Assembly: GCF_024733015.1 (NCBI RefSeq)
Contig: NZ_JANKJG010000002.1
Coordinates: forward strand, 372,001-436,000
DNA: 64,000 bases
Reading direction: 5' to 3'
Source: Pseudosulfitobacter koreensis
Lineage (GTDB): Bacteria; Pseudomonadota; Alphaproteobacteria; Rhodobacterales; Rhodobacteraceae
The notes under the pieces: generated by a model
What the model was told of the DNA's origin: nothing
Database searches by the model: none
The model's input: the letters and a program-made list of their open reading frames with translations, nothing else
Shown: positions 62,547-64,000 of the stretch, piece after piece
Layout of the letters: the number at the start of each line of letters is the position of its first letter
How positions within the stretch are numbered: position 1 is the stretch's first letter
Made by a program: the position numbers and the translations under genes

Positions 62547-64000
62547 AAGAGTGATCCCTGATCGGGGGCCTTGGCGGCGGATTTCTTCGGGGCCGCCGCC
62601 TTGCCGCCGACCGTCAGCTTGCCGTCGGCAAATTCGATCTCCAGGCTGGCAGCTTTTTTCGCGCCGGCCTTGGTCGTAACCACATCGCCATCGCCACGCA
62701 CCACCGCATAGCCTCGCGCCAGCGTCGCCTTGTAGCTCAGCGTTTCGCGCAAGCGGTCCATCGCGTCGATCTTACGGCGCAGGGTCTGGGTCTGGCCCTG
62801 CCCCGCCCGGACGATGCCAGAGGTCAGCCGGTCCAGATCGCGCCGTGCCGTGACGGTCTGTGCCGTAAGCGCGGCAGGGTCGAAACGGCCTGTGCGCGTG
62901 GTGAAACGGTCCGATTTCGCAGCCACCGCGCGGGCAAGTGCGGGCGCCAGGCGCGCCGATAGCTTGTCCAGATCACGCCGTGCGGTCATCACGCTGCGGC
63001 GCAGGGTGGCGGGGCGCAGGCTGCCCGATGCCTCTGACAGCTTGACCTTGCGGCGCTGGACGCCCGCAATCAGCGCGGGCCCCAGACGGTCGCCCAGCAC
63101 GTCCAGCCGCTGGCGCGGGCCTTCCACCAGCACTTCCGGGCGCGGCAAGGCGCGGCCCAGATCCACCAGCCGCTGACGGCGGCGGATCAGCGTGGTCGAC
63201 AGAGCCTGCGACATACGCGCACCCTGCCCGCCCAGCCATGCCATTAACTCATGGCGCACCGGCACCGCCAGTTCCGCTGCCGCCGTCGGCGTGGGCGCGC
63301 GCCGGTCGGACACGAAGTCGATCAGCGTGGTGTCGGTCTCGTGGCCCACGGCGGAAATCAGTGGAATATCAGACGCCGCCGCCGCCCGCGCGACGATCTC
63401 TTCGTTGAACCCCCACAGGTCCTCGACACTGCCGCCGCCACGCGCCACGATCAGCAGATCGGGCCGCGGCAGTGCACCACCCGGCGTCATCGCGTTGAAC
63501 CCGGCGATGGCGCGGGCCACGTCGGCCGCACAGCGCTCGCCCTGCACCGCCACCGGCCAGATCAGCACCTTGCGCGGGAACCGGTCGCGCAAGCGGTGCA
63601 GGATGTCACGGATCACTGCCCCCGAGGGCGAGGTGACCACGCCGATGATGTCCGGCAGATAGGGTAAGGGCCGCTTGCGCGTCTCGTCGAACAGCCCCTC
63701 GGCCTGCAACATGCCCTTGCGCTTTTCCAGCAACGCCATCAGCGCGCCCATGCCCGCGGGTTTGATGTCCTCAATGACGATCTGGTATTTCGACTGCCCG
63801 CCAAAGGTGGTGATCCGACCCGTGGCAATCACCTCCATCCCCTCTTCGGGCTGGGTGTGCAGACGGCTGGCGGTGCCTTTCCACATCACCCCGGAAATCA
63901 CGCTGCGGTCGTCCTTGAGGTCAAGATACACGTGCCCCGAGCGCGGGCGCGACACCCGGCCCACCTCGCCGCGGATGCGGACATGGCCGAACTCGCCCTC
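62543..64000 (-). CDS. xseA: Exodeoxyribonuclease VII large subunit (5' end cut off)
   Basis: 485 residues are present and the frame is open to the right edge, so the N-terminal part is incomplete. Processes ssDNA to acid-soluble oligonucleotides with XseB. The OB-fold (GHVYLDLKDDRSVISGVMWK) is followed by the catalytic domain with GVVTSPSGAVIRDI, IVARGGGSVEDLWGFNEE and SAVGHETDTTLIDFVSDRRAPTP. A long helical region and a Lys/Ala-rich tail (APKKSAAKAPDQGSLF) end it. Confidence 0.95.
   Translation of the reverse strand, partial: EGEFGHVRIRGEVGRVSRPRSGHVYLDLKDDRSVISGVMWKGTASRLHTQPEEGMEVIATGRITTFGGQSKYQIVIEDIKPAGMGALMALLEKRKGMLQAEGLFDETRKRPLPYLPDIIGVVTSPSGAVIRDILHRLRDRFPRKVLIWPVAVQGERCAADVARAIAGFNAMTPGGALPRPDLLIVARGGGSVEDLWGFNEEIVARAAAASDIPLISAVGHETDTTLIDFVSDRRAPTPTAAAELAVPVRHELMAWLGGQGARMSQALSTTLIRRRQRLVDLGRALPRPEVLVEGPRQRLDVLGDRLGPALIAGVQRRKVKLSEASGSLRPATLRRSVMTARRDLDKLSARLAPALARAVAAKSDRFTTRTGRFDPAALTAQTVTARRDLDRLTSGIVRAGQGQTQTLRRKIDAMDRLRETLSYKATLARGYAVVRGDGDVVTTKAGAKKAASLEIEFADGKLTVGGKAAAPKKSAAKAPDQGSLF

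Overview
The window is a GC-rich (about 63% by eye), gene-dense chromosomal segment from an alphaproteobacterium of the Rhodobacteraceae (Roseobacter group). The evidence is the protein sequence style, the gene order (tmk-holB-tatD-MBL; glyQ...glyS-ppdK; folB-folP-glmM), an aa3-type cytochrome oxidase subunit I, DUF2244/DUF1127/DUF1206 proteins, a SAM-II riboswitch on metZ, and a dispersed intergenic repeat of the kind seen in this family. It carries about 57 protein genes and two tRNAs. I see no rRNA, CRISPR array, insertion sequence, integrase, prophage or origin. No stretch longer than about 260 bases lacks a gene.

Layout. 1-7.8 kb: an amine/amino-acid catabolic neighbourhood (argE-like deacetylase cut by the left edge, cupin, type II haloacid-dehalogenase-like HAD, DAO-family FAD oxidase, acetyltransferase, and a LysR regulator divergent from an OYE/Fe-S demethylase-like flavoenzyme). 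7.9-16 kb: tRNA-Ser, then an envelope and DNA housekeeping run (SPOR lipoprotein, D,D-carboxypeptidase, tmk, holB, tatD, MBL hydrolase), an AEC transporter, YihY and tRNA-Leu. 16-25 kb: FrnE-like thioredoxin-fold protein, lipB, an MFS transporter, ctaD with a clear terminator, DUF2244, yqeY, carA and a MshEN-glycosyltransferase. 25-36 kb: GntR regulator, nucleotidase-like HAD, Ubi-type monooxygenase, class V aminotransferase, two overlapping AsnC regulators divergent from ilvC, EamA, then a translationally coupled folB-folP-glmM operon and a SleB-type hydrolase. 36-44 kb: the glyQ-glyS region with two membrane proteins and a PPDK-like enzyme. 44-50 kb: a degenerate protease-fold peptidoglycan-binding protein, a small exported protein, an AruI-like ThDP enzyme, TrkH and DUF1127. 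50-56 kb: folE2, riboswitch-controlled metZ, an alpha/beta hydrolase, an EamA-yciB pair and MgtC. 56-64 kb: ftsY, a NuoE-NuoF fusion, a class III aminotransferase, a cyclase-family hydrolase and xseA (cut by the right edge).

Together the genes cover folate synthesis (folE2, folB, folP), cell-wall precursor and remodelling steps (glmM, D,D-carboxypeptidase, SleB, SPOR proteins), glycyl-tRNA charging, methionine and branched-chain amino acid synthesis, respiration and amine catabolism.

Most notable: a protease-fold protein lacking all three catalytic residues; a glycosyltransferase with two MshEN c-di-GMP-binding motifs behind a full CtrA box; a low-GC block inside glyS coding for extra residues; a SAM-II riboswitch joined to an intrinsic terminator; a FolB with a C-terminal domain resembling part of an amino-acid kinase; and structured intergenic elements (a nested palindrome, a dispersed repeat, candidate small RNAs).
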